A DNA stretch of 64,000 bases, from the NCBI RefSeq assembly GCF_042263505.1, contig NZ_JBHKFI010000010.1, positions 62,001-126,000 of the forward strand, read 5' to 3'. A model generated the notes under the pieces. It saw nothing but the letters and a program-made list of their open reading frames with translations. It was not told where the DNA came from and did not search any database. This document shows, one piece after another, positions 16,782-25,331 of the stretch (its first letter is position 1; each line of letters opens with the position of its first letter). Origin of the DNA: Bacillus_BE sp042263505. Lineage in GTDB: Bacteria > Bacillota > Bacilli > Bacillales > Cytobacillaceae. A program made the translations under genes and the position numbers.

Positions 16782-17966
16782 TTATTCCCGATTGTTAAAA
16801 AATAGTGAAAGTAAACCATATTCAATCACTTCGTTAATATATATTCGATGATTTTTGGCAAAGATTTTTAGGTCATTAAATAATTTTTTATCATAAGTAG
16901 TATTAAATTGTACACGTTCAACTTTTTGAGATTTAAATATTACATTAATGTTGTTAAGTGTTAAAACATACCTTATAGCTTCTTCGATAAATTCATTTAC
17001 ATGAGTTGATTGGTTATTTGCTAATTCTTTTATATTATCAAGTATGATTTTGTTAATGTTCGTTCTAAATTTAACCTTCGTATCGCTATTAATCTTGATT
17101 AATTTTCCCTTCTCAATTTTCCATATATCATTACCCAAAAGATGATAACTCTGTTGATTGATTAAATTTTCTAAATAACTCATTTGATCATTAGAATGCT
17201 GTGACATATTAATTCTCTTATAATTGATATAATGGCCTATATTAATTTGAAAAATTATATTACTTAAACGGATAAGATTTTCTTTCCCTTTCACCCATAC
17301 ACGATAAATAGGATTTCCTGCTTGAGAATTCTCTTGAGTAATGGTAGATAAAATTGCCCAAGATTGAAATATTTTCATCAGTTGACATGCAAATACTTTG
17401 CTGCCAGAGGTAATATGCAAACCGTAACCATCTTTAGAAACCCAACCATCCCCATCAATTACTCCCAGGATGAAGGATGTCAAAAATTCTTTTGGCACTT
17501 TTGGAAATGGGACGGTTAATGATTTGTTTGGAAGTACCCCTAATTTTGCAAGATCTTCTTTAATGATTTTTGAATTAATGATTAAAGTTGCTGTGTTTCT
17601 TGTTGAACCTGGTGGAGCAAGATTTAAGTCCGCATCCATAAAAATGACCACTTGTTGAAGTACTTTCTCTTCTTTTTGTGCAAACGAGATTGAATGAGTC
17701 TGATTATTAACGTTCCCGTCCGTAATAAACAACCCCAACACCCAAGCCATTTCATGAGACCATTTTTTAAAGAAATCTTCATTTACTTTATGTTTTCGCG
17801 GTTGCCCGGAGGATTGTTTTCGGTTCATGGACACGTTGTGTTTATATAAAATATTTCGAATGGCGCGGTCGGTGATCCCAACAATGGGGACCATTTCTTT
17901 AAATGGCTTCCCACTTTTGTACATTTTGATTATTTCTTCATCTGTAATTTCTGGATTTCTCGGCAT
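16782..17966 (-). CDS. Free-standing LAGLIDADG homing endonuclease with extra DNA-binding modules
   Basis: A 394-residue protein. Residues 1-50 resemble a helix-turn-helix of the resolvase/Hin type. Two LAGLIDADG motifs follow (WVLGLFITDGN at 75-85 and FILGVIDGDGW at 164-175), each with an acidic residue at the catalytic end, so a monomeric two-motif endonuclease is expected. The C-terminus contains two related ~38-residue units (about 298-335 and 350-387) sharing the pattern NxxxxxxLxxxKxxAxNxxxxxNExIE, like ribbon-helix-helix domains. There is no host intron or intein around it. GGAGGGACAT precedes the ATG. The promoter contains a LexA-type box. Confidence 0.85.
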   Translation of the reverse strand: MPRNPEITDEEIIKMYKSGKPFKEMVPIVGITDRAIRNILYKHNVSMNRKQSSGQPRKHKVNEDFFKKWSHEMAWVLGLFITDGNVNNQTHSISFAQKEEKVLQQVVIFMDADLNLAPPGSTRNTATLIINSKIIKEDLAKLGVLPNKSLTVPFPKVPKEFLTSFILGVIDGDGWVSKDGYGLHITSGSKVFACQLMKIFQSWAILSTITQENSQAGNPIYRVWVKGKENLIRLSNIIFQINIGHYINYKRINMSQHSNDQMSYLENLINQQSYHLLGNDIWKIEKGKLIKINSDTKVKFRTNINKIILDNIKELANNQSTHVNEFIEEAIRYVLTLNNINVIFKSQKVERVQFNTTYDKKLFNDLKIFAKNHRIYINEVIEYGLLSLFFNNRE

Positions 17967-18005
17967 CTATGTCCCTCCAGTCTTACTATTATCTTGCTTT
18001 ATTCT

Positions 18006-18034
18006 ATTATGCGAACAAATGTTCTGGTTGTAAA
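18006..18034 (-). promoter_or_regulatory. Promoter of the endonuclease gene with LexA (SOS) box
   Basis: On the minus strand TTTACA (18034-18029) and CATAAT (18011-18006) are 17 bases apart. The spacer contains CGAACAAATGTTCT (18012-18025, plus-strand reading), which fits the Bacillus LexA/DinR consensus CGAACRNRYGTTYC at 13 of 14 positions. Confidence 0.75.
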
Positions 18035-18132
18035 GACTTATTTCCATTTTATTCAATCTATCTGTATTTGTTATCATAAAAATATTTCCTCCATGCCTTT
18101 TATTTCACTGTTGTTGATTATTCCCTATCTGT

Positions 18133-18181
18133 CAAATTAATAAAGACATTAACATTTTAAGTTAATGTCTTTATTAATTTG
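18133..18181. terminator. Long perfect hairpin terminator after the VIT gene
   Basis: A 21-bp perfect stem (18133-18153 with 18161-18181) around a 7-base loop ends 20 bases beyond the VIT stop codon on the minus strand. It would stop read-through into the endonuclease promoter. Confidence 0.75.
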
Positions 18182-18200
18182 CTTCTAGCAATATTATTAG

Positions 18201-18896
18201 TTAAGAAAACCATCGAGCAAGCCCGAATGCCACAGCTGCTGCAAGCCCTCCAACAATCACGGTTTGGATTGCATTCTTCCAAGGTGCATTTCCCGTAAAT
18301 CTTCCTTTTATGTAACCAAATATCAAAAGAGCAATCAACGTTAAGATAACAGACAATTGTAAAGCAGAAGCAGGATTAGAAATGATCATATATGGCGCTA
18401 AAGGGATAATTCCCCCTACAATATAGGAAATCGCAATCGTTAAAGCACTTTTTCTTGCCCTTTTCGGGTCAGGTTCTTCTAATCCAAGTTCAAATTTCAT
18501 CATGAAATCAACCCATTGTTTAGGACTCTTTTTCATAGTGGCTGTAATCGATTGGATTTGTTCCTCCTCTAATCCATAGCCCCTGAACACTTCAGCAACT
18601 TCTTCTTCTTCTCTTTCCGGAACTTCAATAATCTCTCTTTCTTCACGCTTGCGTTCTGTTTCGTAATGTTCAGCATCCGTCTTTCCTGCTAAATATCCGC
18701 CAAGTCCCATAGCAATCGATCCTGCAGCAATTTCAGCTACACCAGCTGTTAAAATGATAGCAGTAGAATCTACAGCTCCCGAAAGCCCTGCAGCTAAGGC
18801 GAATGGAACTGTCAAACCATCAGACATGCCAATCACAATATCACGAATGAGTTCTGAGTCCCTGAAATGCTTTTCCTCATGAAGGAGTTCATTCAT
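18201..18896 (-). CDS. VIT1/CCC1-family iron/manganese transporter
   Basis: A 231-residue membrane protein. Residues about 15-75 (IVIGMSDGLTVPFALAAGLSGA) and a C-terminal three-helix block match the VIT family of Fe2+/Mn2+ carriers. Between them lies a charged, Glu-rich cytoplasmic stretch like the metal-binding region of plant and bacterial VIT proteins. Short VIT proteins of this type are common in bacilli. No metalloregulator box was identified upstream. Confidence 0.88.
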   Translation of the reverse strand: MNELLHEEKHFRDSELIRDIVIGMSDGLTVPFALAAGLSGAVDSTAIILTAGVAEIAAGSIAMGLGGYLAGKTDAEHYETERKREEREIIEVPEREEEEVAEVFRGYGLEEEQIQSITATMKKSPKQWVDFMMKFELGLEEPDPKRARKSALTIAISYIVGGIIPLAPYMIISNPASALQLSVILTLIALLIFGYIKGRFTGNAPWKNAIQTVIVGGLAAAVAFGLARWFS

Positions 18897-19218
18897 AAAT
18901 CTTCCTCCGCTTCGCTTAAACTAGAATGAAAAATTTAAAACAAATTTAAATTTATAGTGGTCTATTATCTATTATCTCGCTAATAACCCTAATTTGCACT
19001 ACCGAAATTCTCTTTTCTGTTCAAGTTAATCTCATTTGTATTCCTCATATTTTTTGAAAAAAGAAATTAAAATAAAGATAATCTTCTGGTATTCTTTTTT
19101 ACCATTTAGATTACACCCATGCTAGGTGCATTTAATATAATAACTGAAGCTACAAGCTTCAGTTATTATATTATCCTACTCTCCATGTTCTGATAAATAG
19201 ATTTGTCCATAAATCTAC
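18897..19218. other. Intergenic DNA
   Basis: No gene is visible; the stretch holds the VIT promoter region and the palindrome at 19134-19172. Confidence 0.4.
19134..19172. terminator. 18-bp palindromic hairpin
   Basis: AATATAATAACTGAAGCT and its exact complement flank ACA. It lies about 50 bases downstream of the minus-strand gene at 19219 and probably ends its transcript, although the T-tract is short. Confidence 0.6.
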
Positions 19219-19413
19219 CTAAAAAATACGTATCCCTCCAAAAGTGAAAACTGCAGCGATAAAAAAGAAGGAAAAGAATCTTCTTCTTCCAAAACCATCA
19301 ATAATAATGATCCCTCTAGGTGGATCAACCCCAGCCAGTCTTCCTCTATGAATTCTGCCGTCTCTTCCACGAATTATAACTGCATTTCCCACGTGTCTCC
19401 TTAATCTTGGCAT
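19219..19413 (-). CDS. Small basic protein with hydrophobic tail, function unknown
   Basis: A 64-residue protein with an Arg-rich N-terminal half (RRHVGNAVIIRGRDGRIHRG) resembling a small SH3/Sm-like beta fold, and one hydrophobic helix or beta region at about 45-62. GGGGGGAGT precedes the ATG, so expression is likely. Similar short Arg/Gly proteins occur in spore-forming bacilli. It lies beside two YjcZ genes, which hints at, but does not prove, a sporulation role. Confidence 0.7.
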   Translation of the reverse strand: MPRLRRHVGNAVIIRGRDGRIHRGRLAGVDPPRGIIIIDGFGRRRFFSFFFIAAVFTFGGIRIF

Positions 19414-19485
19414 TTTACTCCCCCCTTTTCTAAGAGATTTTTAATTTGAATTTTTCAATTGTTCCTGTTACGATATTTTGAATAA

Positions 19486-19512
19486 AAGGACAGATTGCAA
19501 TAATCTGTCCTT
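19486..19512 (-). terminator. Terminator of the YjcZ gene
   Basis: AAGGACAGATT and AATCTGTCCTT form an 11-bp stem with a five-base loop; on the minus strand a T-rich tail follows. It lies just downstream of the YjcZ gene ending at 19561. Confidence 0.7.
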
Positions 19513-19560
19513 GTTTGTACAGATAATAAGTCAATCTGATAGAGTGTCATGTTATTATAC

Positions 19561-19653
19561 TTAATAACCACCTGTGAAAGACGTACCAACAATAATTAAT
19601 AAAATAAACAGAACAACAATTAACGCGAAGGCAGTTCCCATTCCGTGACCCAA
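19561..19653 (-). CDS. YjcZ-family micro-protein (30 aa)
   Basis: A TTG-started 30-residue protein: a short Gly-rich start (MGHGMG) followed by one hydrophobic helix containing ALIVVLFILLIIVG, the hallmark of YjcZ-type sporulation proteins (PF09680). GGAAGG lies nine bases upstream of the TTG. It is closely related to the next gene upstream. Such proteins are usually missed by gene callers because of their length. Confidence 0.8.
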   Translation of the reverse strand: MGHGMGTAFALIVVLFILLIIVGTSFTGGY

Positions 19654-19700
19654 ATTAATGCACCTTCCTTTTCTGTAAATTTAATCTATTTGTGGTAATA

Positions 19701-19835
19701 TTAATAACCACTCCACATTACTGCACCAACGATAATTAACAAGACAAAGAGAACAACAATTAAGGCAAAGCTAGAACCAGCGCCGCTGTAGCCTCCTGAG
19801 TAGCCGCCATCACCATATCCGTAGCCCCAACTCAT
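19701..19835 (-). CDS. YjcZ-family micro-protein (44 aa)
   Basis: A 44-residue protein with a Gly/Tyr/Ser-rich N-terminus (MSWGYGYGDGGYSGG) and the conserved membrane helix FALIVVLFVLLIIVG, as in YjcZ sporulation proteins. GGAGGTGAG is seven bases upstream of the ATG. It is a tandem paralogue of the 30-residue gene 47 bases downstream and likely co-transcribed with it. Its role in the spore is not established. Confidence 0.85.
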   Translation of the reverse strand: MSWGYGYGDGGYSGGYSGAGSSFALIVVLFVLLIIVGAVMWSGY

Positions 19836-19991
19836 GTTTACTCACCTCCAACCACGTTTCAAAATTAGAATGCTAATAAGCATCCTGTAATAATAAGATA
19901 TGATTTGGGAAATAGTATTGAAATGGACAAACATATAGTAGTTTTAAAATTCCATCTTTGTCTGATAGATTATAGTCATTATCCAAATAAA

Positions 19992-20021
19992 AAAAACAGT
20001 GTACATTTGTACACTGTTTTT
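19992..20021. terminator. Bidirectional terminator
   Basis: AAAAACAGTGTACA and TGTACACTGTTTTT form a perfect 14-bp stem with a two-base loop and A/T tails on both sides. The adjacent 20022-20224 shows no gene. Confidence 0.7.
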
Positions 20022-20224
20022 GAGAGGTGTTCATGAGTTGCAGGCGGCGGCTTGAAAAAGATATTTCTATCTCTTCATTATAAGGTATGCAAGAGGAAAA
20101 ATATTTCTTAGACTAGAGTTGTTAGAAACATGGAATTTTCAAAAGATAGGGAGTATATACTAGTTTTTATTTCATTCTACTAGGAAAATTGTGAGGTGTA
20201 AGGTAAGTGTGTAGACAATCCTCA

Positions 20225-20543
20225 TTAATTGCCCAACTTTGCTGATTCTAATGGTGCAAATATGAAGTCTACATCCATATCCTTCGCTACTTGTTTGAGG
20301 AGTTTCTCCTTATTTGTGAAAATGTAATCCCCTTTTTTAGCTTTTTCTTTAGCTAAGATCATTTCCAATATAATTATCCATATGAATCACACAGACTGGA
20401 ATATGTCTTTCTTCCAGCTCTGTGGCGAACTTTTGGACAAAGGTTGATTTGCCCGAGCGACTTAATCCATCTATTCCAAGGATCACTCTTTTGCCCTTTA
20501 CCTTTGGAATGAAGTTTAAGGTGGTACGTATGTTTTCATTCAA
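20225..20543 (-). pseudogene. Truncated uridine-kinase-like gene fused to an unrelated tail
   Basis: Residues 1-58 (20543 to about 20370) are the start of a uridine-kinase-like P-loop protein: GIDGLSRSGKST is the Walker A and VIHMDNYI the following acidic strand. After NYI the kinase similarity stops and the frame ends within five codons. A different frame then continues as EMILAKEKAKKGDY to a stop at 20225, resembling the C-terminal end of another protein. The arrangement suggests a deletion that joined two genes. The kinase cannot be functional. Confidence 0.65.
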
Positions 20544-20566
20544 AATGAATCGGCCTTTTCCTTGGG

Positions 20567-21232
20567 CTAATTCATTTTTTCTCTCAATATAATATTCTTC
20601 AATTCTTCAACCGTTTCCACAATATAAGTTGCTTTGGCGGCTGCTAATTCCTCATAGGTACCGTACCCATACGTTACCCCAATTGAATCTATCCCTGTCT
20701 GATTAGCTCCAATGATATCGTATTTTCTGTCCCCAATCATGATAAAGTCCTCTTTTGGATGATCCTTGTAATGCTCAAGGATGTATTGAATGATTTCCCC
20801 TTTAGCGGATCGGGTTCCATCAAGATTACTTCCAACAATGAGATCAAAATAGGTGTCAATGTGAAAATAGGCCAAAATTTGCTCTGAGAAAACGGTTAGC
20901 TTTGATGTTGCAACAACAAGTGTAAGTCCTTGATCTTTTAACGCTTTTAGCAAGTCAGGGATTAGTGAAAACAATTTATTTTCAAACATCCCCTTTTCCT
21001 TAAACCGCTCTCTGTAAAACTCAATTGCTTGATTTCTTTGGAATTCGTTAAAATCATAATACTCTGCAAACGATACAGATAAAGGTGGTCCTATAAAGCA
21101 TTCCAGCATATCAAGATCAGGTTCTTCGATATTCATCTTTTTCAGTGCATATTGAACGGATTTGGTAATTCCTATCTTGGGATCTGATAGGGTCCCATCC
21201 AAATCAAATAAAATGATTTTTTTAGCTCTCAT
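20567..21232 (-). CDS. HAD-family phosphatase (PpaX/Gph-like)
   Basis: A 221-residue haloacid dehalogenase hydrolase. Motif I is FDLDGTLSD, motif II the Ser/Thr of VVATSK, motif III the Lys region, and motif IV GDRKYD. The helical cap between motifs I and II is of the phosphoglycolate-phosphatase/5'-nucleotidase type. It is a cytoplasmic enzyme; the exact substrate is undetermined. It lies 23 bases upstream of the broken kinase gene on the same strand and probably once formed an operon with it. Confidence 0.88.
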   Translation of the reverse strand: MRAKKIILFDLDGTLSDPKIGITKSVQYALKKMNIEEPDLDMLECFIGPPLSVSFAEYYDFNEFQRNQAIEFYRERFKEKGMFENKLFSLIPDLLKALKDQGLTLVVATSKLTVFSEQILAYFHIDTYFDLIVGSNLDGTRSAKGEIIQYILEHYKDHPKEDFIMIGDRKYDIIGANQTGIDSIGVTYGYGTYEELAAAKATYIVETVEELKNIILREKMN

Positions 21233-21378
21233 ATTCCTTCCTCCAATACAATGAAACGATAAGTATGTAAAAATTATACAACTTTTTTATGGAAGATACT
21301 TCTATAAATCTCCTTTTTTCAATAATTATGAATAATAATCAGATTGATCATATATTAAACCAAAAGGAGCATCCAAAG

Positions 21379-21597
21379 ATGGTTATGGTTCATTTTATTG
21401 AAAATAAAACCGTTGTTTTAAGTCAGCTTCTTCAAAATATTCCCACTGTCGATGAAAAAATTAAAATTAAGGGCCGTAAAGGAAAGGTTTTGAGTGTAAG
21501 GGAAACTGAGAATAAGCAAATTGAAGTTCAAATTGAATTTGAAAAGGTCACCAAAGCTAAGACGATGGCTGCGCTTCCTAATAAGAAAAAGAGATAA
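21379..21597 (+). CDS. Small hypothetical protein
   Basis: A 72-residue basic cytoplasmic protein with a predicted beta-rich middle (KIKIKGRKGKVLSVRE then QIEVQIEFEKV) and a Lys-rich tail. The start is placed at the ATG at 21379, where AAAAGGAG lies nine bases upstream; the longer reading from 21289 has no such site. I do not recognise the family. The frame continues after its stop codon into a DUF3006-like remnant. Confidence 0.65.
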   Translation: MVMVHFIENKTVVLSQLLQNIPTVDEKIKIKGRKGKVLSVRETENKQIEVQIEFEKVTKAKTMAALPNKKKR

Positions 21598-21600
21598 TTT

Positions 21601-21768
21601 GCCGTCAAACTGGAAAGTGGGAGTATAAGGGATTTTCCGAAACGTCTCTTCCCTTCTTCTATAAAAACAGGTGATTCAGTTTATCAAAAGGTTAAAATAT
21701 TCTTGGTTGATTTAGATAAAACGAAAAAACTAAGGAAAGAGATTATTTGTGGATTGAATCGTTCCTTT
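21601..21768 (+). pseudogene. DUF3006-like remnant
   Basis: Directly after the stop of the preceding gene, in the same frame, the sequence reads AVKLESGSIRDFPKRLFPSS, KTGDSVYQKV and LDKTKKLRKEI. This matches the body of DUF3006 proteins (a short beta domain ending in a Lys/Glu helix). It has no start codon or ribosome binding site and lacks the usual N-terminal strand. Confidence 0.5.
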
Positions 21769-21796
21769 AAAAAGCTTGGCTTCAACCAAGCTTTTT
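21769..21796. terminator. Terminator
   Basis: AAAAAGCTTGG and CCAAGCTTTTT form an 11-bp stem with a CTTCAA loop, usable in both directions. It separates the small plus-strand gene from the minus-strand GNAT gene at 21819. Confidence 0.8.
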
Positions 21797-21818
21797 GTTA
21801 TTCATTATTTTGCTGGTT

Positions 21819-22274
21819 TTATAATCTTTTAGTCATAAAGACACTATTAGGGTCCTCGATATAATCAGCAAAAGGTGTGCAATACTCAAAACCAAAGCTT
21901 TTATACAGTCTTCTTGCAGGTTCAAATTCCTCCATCGAACCGGTTTCCAGGCTTAACCTCTGATAGCTGCGTTTTTTAGCTTCGTCCATTATTTGTTCAA
22001 TCATTTTTTTAGCGACCCCTTTTCTAAGAAATGGAGTAGCGGTCCGCATCGATTTAATTTCTCCATGTTTAACATTTAGTTCTTTTAATGCACCGATTCC
22101 AGCTAAGAAATTCCCTTCCCATGCACTCCAAAAGGTTATCTCAGGTTTTTTTAATTCCTCAATCTTAAGTGCATGAATGCTTTCTGGTGGTGAAAGTAAG
22201 CTCATCCCATGTAAATGCTCTTTAATTAAAGCAATTACTTTAGGACTTGATAAATCATCCTCTATTATTTGCAT
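21819..22274 (-). CDS. GNAT-family N-acetyltransferase (YsnE-like)
   Basis: A 151-residue acetyltransferase with the GNAT core: EIKSMRTATPFLRKGVAKKMI contains the acetyl-CoA pyrophosphate-binding Q/RxxGxA loop, and LYKSFGFEYC the final strand. The C-terminus (DPNSVFMTKRL) and the SPPESIHAL segment strongly resemble B. subtilis YsnE-like proteins. A good purine-rich site (GGAGGAG) precedes the ATG. Substrate is unknown. Confidence 0.85.
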   Translation of the reverse strand: MQIIEDDLSSPKVIALIKEHLHGMSLLSPPESIHALKIEELKKPEITFWSAWEGNFLAGIGALKELNVKHGEIKSMRTATPFLRKGVAKKMIEQIMDEAKKRSYQRLSLETGSMEEFEPARRLYKSFGFEYCTPFADYIEDPNSVFMTKRL

Positions 22275-22416
22275 TGCTTTTCTCCTCCCTTCTTTTCCCT
22301 TAATTTTACTTTATAATATACTTCATTTTTATTTATTTGTATCATAAAGGGGTAAAGCTTTAGCAAATTTTAGCAAAGTTCATTATTTCTACACGAATAA
22401 GGCAGGTGACCTGAAA

Positions 22417-24138
22417 TTGAATCGTAAACTACGATTGATTTTTCCTCTGATGATGAGTATGATCGCTGCCCTGTTTCTTTTTCCAGAAGCGGGTATGGCC
22501 GTTGATTATTCGATTACGAATATGAAAATTGATGCCTTTTTGCAGGAAAACGGACAGGTGAAGGTTACAGAAAAACAAACGTATTCCTTTGATGGGGAGT
22601 TCAATGGCATAACGAGAGAAATCGTTCCGAAGGCAGGTGCAAGCATCTCCAACTTTAAAGCAATTGAGCACGGTAAAGTCTTAAAGGTTAAAAAAGAAAA
22701 AAATTTGTATAAAGTTTATCGAAAAGGCGAGGACGATACCATTACAGTCACGATTTCCTATACAATCAAAAATGGAGTGGATGTTTATTCTGATGTTGCC
22801 GAATTTTATTGGCCATTTTTTGATGAACGGAATGAATCAACCTATGAAAATATGAATATTACGGTCCATCCTCCAAGTGAAACACAGGATGTGATTGCTT
22901 TTGGCTATGATGAAGCCTTTGATACAGAAAAAGTATTGACAGATGGTTCTGTTCTCTTTCAATTAGGGGAGGTCCCTTCAGAGGAAAACGGAGATATCCG
23001 TGTAGCTTATGATACTTCCCTTTTTCCAAAAGCGACTGTTACCTCTCATCAAGAAAGAAAATCAGATATCTTGGGGGCTGAACAAAAGCTAAAGGATGAA
23101 GCAGCTGCTTGGACGAAAAAGAAAGACATCTATTCTACAATTGCCCTATTTCTTGTACCGATTTTTTCGCTTATCCTCATTTTGATCATTATTTGGGTGA
23201 TAATGCGATCACACCTAAAGAAGATGGACGTGGAAAGAAAATTAGATCCCTTCTTTTATTTGCCAAAAGAGAACTTGAGCATGCCTGCTACGATTTATTT
23301 TACTAAGAGACAGCTATCTTCTGAAGCAATGGCTGCGGCCCTGTTAGACTTAGTTAGAAAAGGATACGTAGTGAAAAAGGATGAAAACCGTTTTGTTTTA
23401 GGAAATATCCCTTCAGGAATTCGCAAGCATGAAGAAATCTTTATTCATTTTTTATTTGATGAAATTGGTTCAAATGGAGAATTTCAATTTGCGGATTTGA
23501 AAACCTATATCCAAAGAAAAGCTAACCATGAAAAATACCAAAAGGCATTTTCAAAATGGAAAACTGAAGTAATAAATGAAGTAAATGAACAAAATTTTTA
23601 TGAGAGGAATGGAAAGTTCAGACTTCTTCTTGGTCTTATTAGTGTTCTTTTGATCCCGTTTGTTTTTATCTTTGCCTCATATGACTTATACGGCTGGTTG
23701 ATTGCGTTGATTATTTTAATTTTAGGTTTCTTTGCAATGGCGATCTTTTATGTACCGAAAAATTCCAGCGGCTTAATGGTCATTCGTGAATGGAATTCGA
23801 TGAAAGAACGGATGCAAAGTTTGACTACAAAGGATTGGGAAGCTCTAATAAATGATGACCAAATGCGCGCCTATATTTACGGAATCGGGATCAATGATAA
23901 GAAAATGATTAGAAAGAATGAAGAATTGATTCGATCTTTTGCACCACCTCCCTCCTCTAGCAATTATGGCGATGGGGAATCCGATTACAATTTATACAGT
24001 TTGCTATTTATTGGTCAGGCAGCATCCAGTAACTTCTATTATGCTCAACAAAAAACAGCTGAGTCTACTAGCAGCAGTTCTTCAAGCTCAGGTGGTGGTG
24101 GAGTTGGAGGTGGCGGTGGAGGATCTGGTGCTTTTTAA
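22417..24138 (+). CDS. DUF2207-family membrane protein with Gly-rich tail
   Basis: A 573-residue cell-surface membrane protein. A signal peptide (about 1-29, ending GMA) leads an extracellular DUF2207 domain to about residue 230. A membrane helix (about 240-262), a cytoplasmic winged-helix-like part, two further helices (about 400-445) and a Ser-run then Gly-rich tail (ending GGGGGGSGAF) follow, as usual for the family. The start is TTG at 22417, with GGCAGGTGA upstream. Its function is unknown. A terminator follows. Confidence 0.9.
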   Translation: MNRKLRLIFPLMMSMIAALFLFPEAGMAVDYSITNMKIDAFLQENGQVKVTEKQTYSFDGEFNGITREIVPKAGASISNFKAIEHGKVLKVKKEKNLYKVYRKGEDDTITVTISYTIKNGVDVYSDVAEFYWPFFDERNESTYENMNITVHPPSETQDVIAFGYDEAFDTEKVLTDGSVLFQLGEVPSEENGDIRVAYDTSLFPKATVTSHQERKSDILGAEQKLKDEAAAWTKKKDIYSTIALFLVPIFSLILILIIIWVIMRSHLKKMDVERKLDPFFYLPKENLSMPATIYFTKRQLSSEAMAAALLDLVRKGYVVKKDENRFVLGNIPSGIRKHEEIFIHFLFDEIGSNGEFQFADLKTYIQRKANHEKYQKAFSKWKTEVINEVNEQNFYERNGKFRLLLGLISVLLIPFVFIFASYDLYGWLIALIILILGFFAMAIFYVPKNSSGLMVIREWNSMKERMQSLTTKDWEALINDDQMRAYIYGIGINDKKMIRKNEELIRSFAPPPSSSNYGDGESDYNLYSLLFIGQAASSNFYYAQQKTAESTSSSSSSSGGGGVGGGGGGSGAF

Positions 24139-24213
24139 TCAATAGTTAACAAAATTTCATGAATACATTCTCGGATCAAATGGTGTGCTACTAATTAAAA
24201 AATGTTCAAATTG

Positions 24214-24244
24214 AAACCGCTCAATATCAAGCTTTGAGCGGTTT
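24214..24244 (+). terminator. Terminator after DUF2207 gene
   Basis: AAACCGCTCAA and TTGAGCGGTTT form an 11-bp stem followed by TTTT. Confidence 0.85.
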
Positions 24245-24368
24245 TTTGTATAGAGATGAATCTTTATTATTCGAAGTTTCTTTCCTTTTTTCCTATGATT
24301 TAGCTCACTGAAGTTTTAGAAATTAAGTCTATGATGAAGATGGTAAACATCATATTGGAGGAATTATC

Positions 24369-25136
24369 ATGATAAGATTTGAACAACAAAGGAATTTTTT
24401 AAAATCGGATTTTCTTGAATTTAAAAAGATTAAGACCGATAAGAATAAAGGATTACCACAACCGCCAAGCGTCAAGGCCTATGACAGTAATGCAAAAATC
24501 ATCGCACTCCCCCCTGTCACTACGGATGTGTTAGACCAACCGAATATATATAACTGCATCAAGCAACGTAGAAGTACAAGGTTTTATGCCAATGAGGCAA
24601 TTAGTCTCGAAGAACTTTCTTATCTTTTATGGGCAACACAGGGAATCACAGGGACGACAAAGAATGGGTTAACACTGCGTACTGTACCTTGCAGTGGTGC
24701 CACTCATACCTTTGAAACGTATTTATTTATCAAGTGTGTAGATGGAATTTCAGCAGGTATTTATCGATATTTACCGGTTGAGCACAAGCTTTTATACTTA
24801 TTTGAACTGGATGAAATGGAGAATCAAATCGATGCGATTACCCTTGAGCAGCCATTTGTGCCGAATTTCGCCAAAAGAGCGGCGGTTTTATTCGCATGGA
24901 GTACGATTCCTTATCGCTCGGAATGGAAATACGATGTATCTACACATAAAAAAATCCTGATTGACATCGGACACGTAAGCCAAAATCTATATTTAGCCAG
25001 TGAATCCGTTGATGCCGGTGCATGTGCAATAGGGATCTATGATCAAGAACTAATTGATTCAATTTTAGGACTCGATGGAACTGAAGAATTTGTCCTTTTC
25101 CTTTCAGCTGTTGGTCGGAAGAAGTTTAAGGATTAA
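24369..25136 (+). CDS. SagB-type nitroreductase/dehydrogenase, stand-alone
   Basis: A 255-residue FMN-dependent nitroreductase-fold protein. QRRSTRFYANEAISLEELSYLLWATQG is the start of the SagB/ThcOx-type domain, and the segment ASESVDAGACAIG is the conserved flavin-contacting region. Relatives either oxidise azolines in peptide natural products or are free-standing. No precursor peptide, YcaO or transporter gene lies nearby, so a free-standing oxidoreductase role is more likely. The start ATG follows GGAGGAATTATC. Confidence 0.87.
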   Translation: MIRFEQQRNFLKSDFLEFKKIKTDKNKGLPQPPSVKAYDSNAKIIALPPVTTDVLDQPNIYNCIKQRRSTRFYANEAISLEELSYLLWATQGITGTTKNGLTLRTVPCSGATHTFETYLFIKCVDGISAGIYRYLPVEHKLLYLFELDEMENQIDAITLEQPFVPNFAKRAAVLFAWSTIPYRSEWKYDVSTHKKILIDIGHVSQNLYLASESVDAGACAIGIYDQELIDSILGLDGTEEFVLFLSAVGRKKFKD

Positions 25137-25331
25137 CAAGGCCACTTAGTACTTTAGAAGTCAAAAAGCCTGAATCAACGTAACCTTTTCATGGGAAATT
25201 CCATCTTTCCCCTTTTCTAAATAATTTTATTCATGAACTATTTGTGAAATAATGAACATTTTCTGTCCATACTCGTATATTTATTGTATTTGTAGAAATA
25301 GAAAATTTTTTTCAAAATAGGAAGTGAAAAA

